Shown here one piece after another: positions 5,731-6,282 of a stretch of 6,282 nt of DNA; the first letter of the stretch is position 1, and each line of letters opens with the position of its first letter. The notes below the pieces were generated by a model, which made no database searches, was not told the DNA's origin, and saw only the letters and a list, made by a program, of their open reading frames with translations. Location: contig PMST01000454.1 in assembly GCA_003168295.1 (NCBI GenBank), positions 1 through 6,282 of the forward strand, written 5' to 3'. This DNA comes from Actinomycetota bacterium. Lineage in GTDB: Bacteria; Actinomycetota; Actinomycetes; Streptosporangiales; Streptosporangiaceae. Position numbers and translations under genes: made by a program.

Positions 5731-5928
5731 GAGCTGACATCGCAGCAAAGTGCCGGCGGCCTGAAGAACTACGTGGCCAACACCGCCGTCAGCTGGCCCG
5801 GTCGGCCCCGGCAGATCCATTCCTCCTTCCGCGCCCGCTCACCGGATCAGATCCTGGCTACCGCCGCGCCCCGGACCAGCCCCTGGCTGCCTCCGGGTTA
5901 CGAGCAGAACTTCTGGAATGCCGCTTAG
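5731..5928 (+). pseudogene. startless C-terminal remnant of an unrecognised gene
   Basis: An open frame begins right after a TAA (5728-5730) and runs 65 codons to TAG at 5926-5928. The part from 5758 looks like real protein: [36 protein letters not shown], then [17 protein letters not shown] at the end. It has varied composition with aromatic residues, unlike the Arg/Pro/Gly-rich noise of shadow frames here. No ATG is present, and the only plausible start (GTG at 5773) would give about 51 residues without a ribosome-binding site. A homologous piece lies inverted at 4791-4846. I do not recognise the family. A transposase or other repeated gene is possible because the sequence is duplicated, but no transposase motif can be shown. 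The stop abuts the point where the opposite-strand DUF6624-like gene loses similarity. Confidence 0.5.
5776..5834 (+). repeat. diverged inverted repeat, right copy
   Basis: Partner of 4791-4846 in the opposite orientation, about 80% identical over its length by hand alignment when gaps are counted. It forms part of the remnant ending at 5928. Together the two copies bracket the epimerase gene, about 37 bp from its stop on one side and 110 bp from its start on the other. Confidence 0.6.
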
Positions 5929-6150
5929 CAGCCACGCCGCCCCGGTGCCCTCCTCACCGGCCAGCGTCCGCCCTGGCCAGCCCCGGGCATTGAGAAGTTC
6001 GCCGAGCCAGCGGGTATTTTCCGCATCGATGCGGTGCCACTCCGCCGCCCCCTCGTGGGGGAGGCTGGCCATGTACTGCCCCCGCGGCGGCGACACCATG
6101 TTGCGGATCCGCTGATCCTCCTCGCGCCGGGCCAGCAGCTCGCGCCGCAA
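5839..6150 (-). CDS. truncated DUF6624-like protein with chimeric C-terminal tail
   Basis: Residues 1-75 resemble the start of DUF6624 proteins, whose function is unknown: [16 protein letters not shown] (4-19), [18 protein letters not shown] (36-53) and [19 protein letters not shown] (57-75). Family members, usually above 150 residues as I recall them, continue with a conserved QHADHD-like segment; here the sequence changes to [15 protein letters not shown] and ends at 103. The tail is simply the antisense of the plus-strand remnant (codon 75, CTA, is the complement of that remnant's TAG), so the original 3' half has been lost or replaced. The start is TTG at 6150 with only a weak GGATGAAGAA upstream. 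The frame is open further upstream to 6252 but offers no ATG or GTG. It is probably a pseudogene. DUF6624 assignment is from memory of the motif. Confidence 0.6.
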   Translation of the reverse strand: MRRELLARREEDQRIRNMVSPPRGQYMASLPHEGAAEWHRIDAENTRWLGELLNARGWPGRTLAGEEGTGAAWLLSGIPEVLLVTRRQPGAGPGRGGSQDLIR

Positions 6151-6253
6151 TTCTTCATCCGCGCAGCCATTCCATCCCCGCGTTGTCCCCCGCGGAAGAC
6201 CCGGATGCAGATCATCCCATGACGCCCGGCGCGGATGCGGCGCCAGGCCTGAC

Positions 6254-6259
6254 TATGCT
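6254..6259 (+). promoter_or_regulatory. -10 box for a leaderless gene at the right edge
   Basis: TATGCT fits TANNNT and ends 7 bp before the GTG at 6267, placing the transcription start on or next to that codon. No clear -35 is seen. The spacing mirrors that at the cold-shock gene. Confidence 0.45.
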
Positions 6260-6266
6260 CCCGGCT

Positions 6267-6282
6267 GTGGCGATGATCCGCT
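6267..6282 (+). CDS. start of an unidentified gene cut by the window edge
   Basis: GTG GCG ATG ATC CGC reads MAMIR before the sequence ends. Support comes only from the -10 box 7 bp upstream and the divergent arrangement with the DUF6624-like gene. ATG at 6273 is an alternative start. Five codons do not allow a functional call. Confidence 0.3.

Noticed and set aside
5482..5820. Minus-strand open frame preceded by a perfect GGAAGGAGG
   Set aside because: The Shine-Dalgarno-like sequence sits only 1 nt from the ATG at 5820, the frame overlaps the epimerase in another phase for over half its length, and the translation is compositionally shadow-like. The upstream 150 nt show no motif either.

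Overview
The window looks like chromosomal DNA of a high-GC actinomycete. The evidence is the strongly GC-biased third codon positions, frequent GTG starts, an F420-type PPOX flavoprotein, an MMPL exporter, a VapBC pair, and two start codons sitting directly behind a -10 box (a leaderless arrangement). The genus cannot be read from the sequence. There is no rRNA, tRNA, CRISPR array or intact insertion sequence. The genes are mostly single units in alternating directions rather than one operon, and several are decayed, so this reads as an accessory or turnover-prone stretch.

Left part (1-1850): a perfect 8+8 bp palindrome precedes a cupin-like gene (142-438, +) that has lost the middle of its barrel, including the first metal-binding motif. 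Convergent to it is a small PPOX/F420-dependent oxidoreductase (557-973, -). A divergent spacer then leads to a type II toxin-antitoxin operon, vapB (1227-1448, +) and vapC (1445-1849, +). All acidic PIN residues are present in the toxin.

Middle part (1850-4382): a hairpin-containing spacer separates vapC from a convergent 704-residue MMPL/RND-type membrane transporter (1955-4069, -). The transporter has both Asp-Tyr proton-relay pairs. A 313-bp divergent spacer lies upstream of it.

Right part (4383-6282): a leaderless cold-shock-domain gene (4383-4634, +), then an NAD-dependent epimerase/dehydratase (4883-5665, -). The epimerase is bracketed by two diverged inverted copies of a sequence of about 56 bp, and both copies encode [10 protein letters not shown]. 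The right copy belongs to a startless C-terminal gene remnant (5731-5928, +). The stop codon of this remnant lies exactly where a DUF6624-like gene on the other strand (5839-6150, -) loses its family similarity. That gene is therefore truncated and carries a chimeric tail. At the right edge another leaderless gene appears to begin (6267, +).

The only genes that clearly work together are vapB and vapC. No complete new system is evident. The most unusual signals are the repeated unrecognised C-terminal module around the epimerase, the strand-to-strand junction at about 5926-5937, and the cupin with its centre excised.
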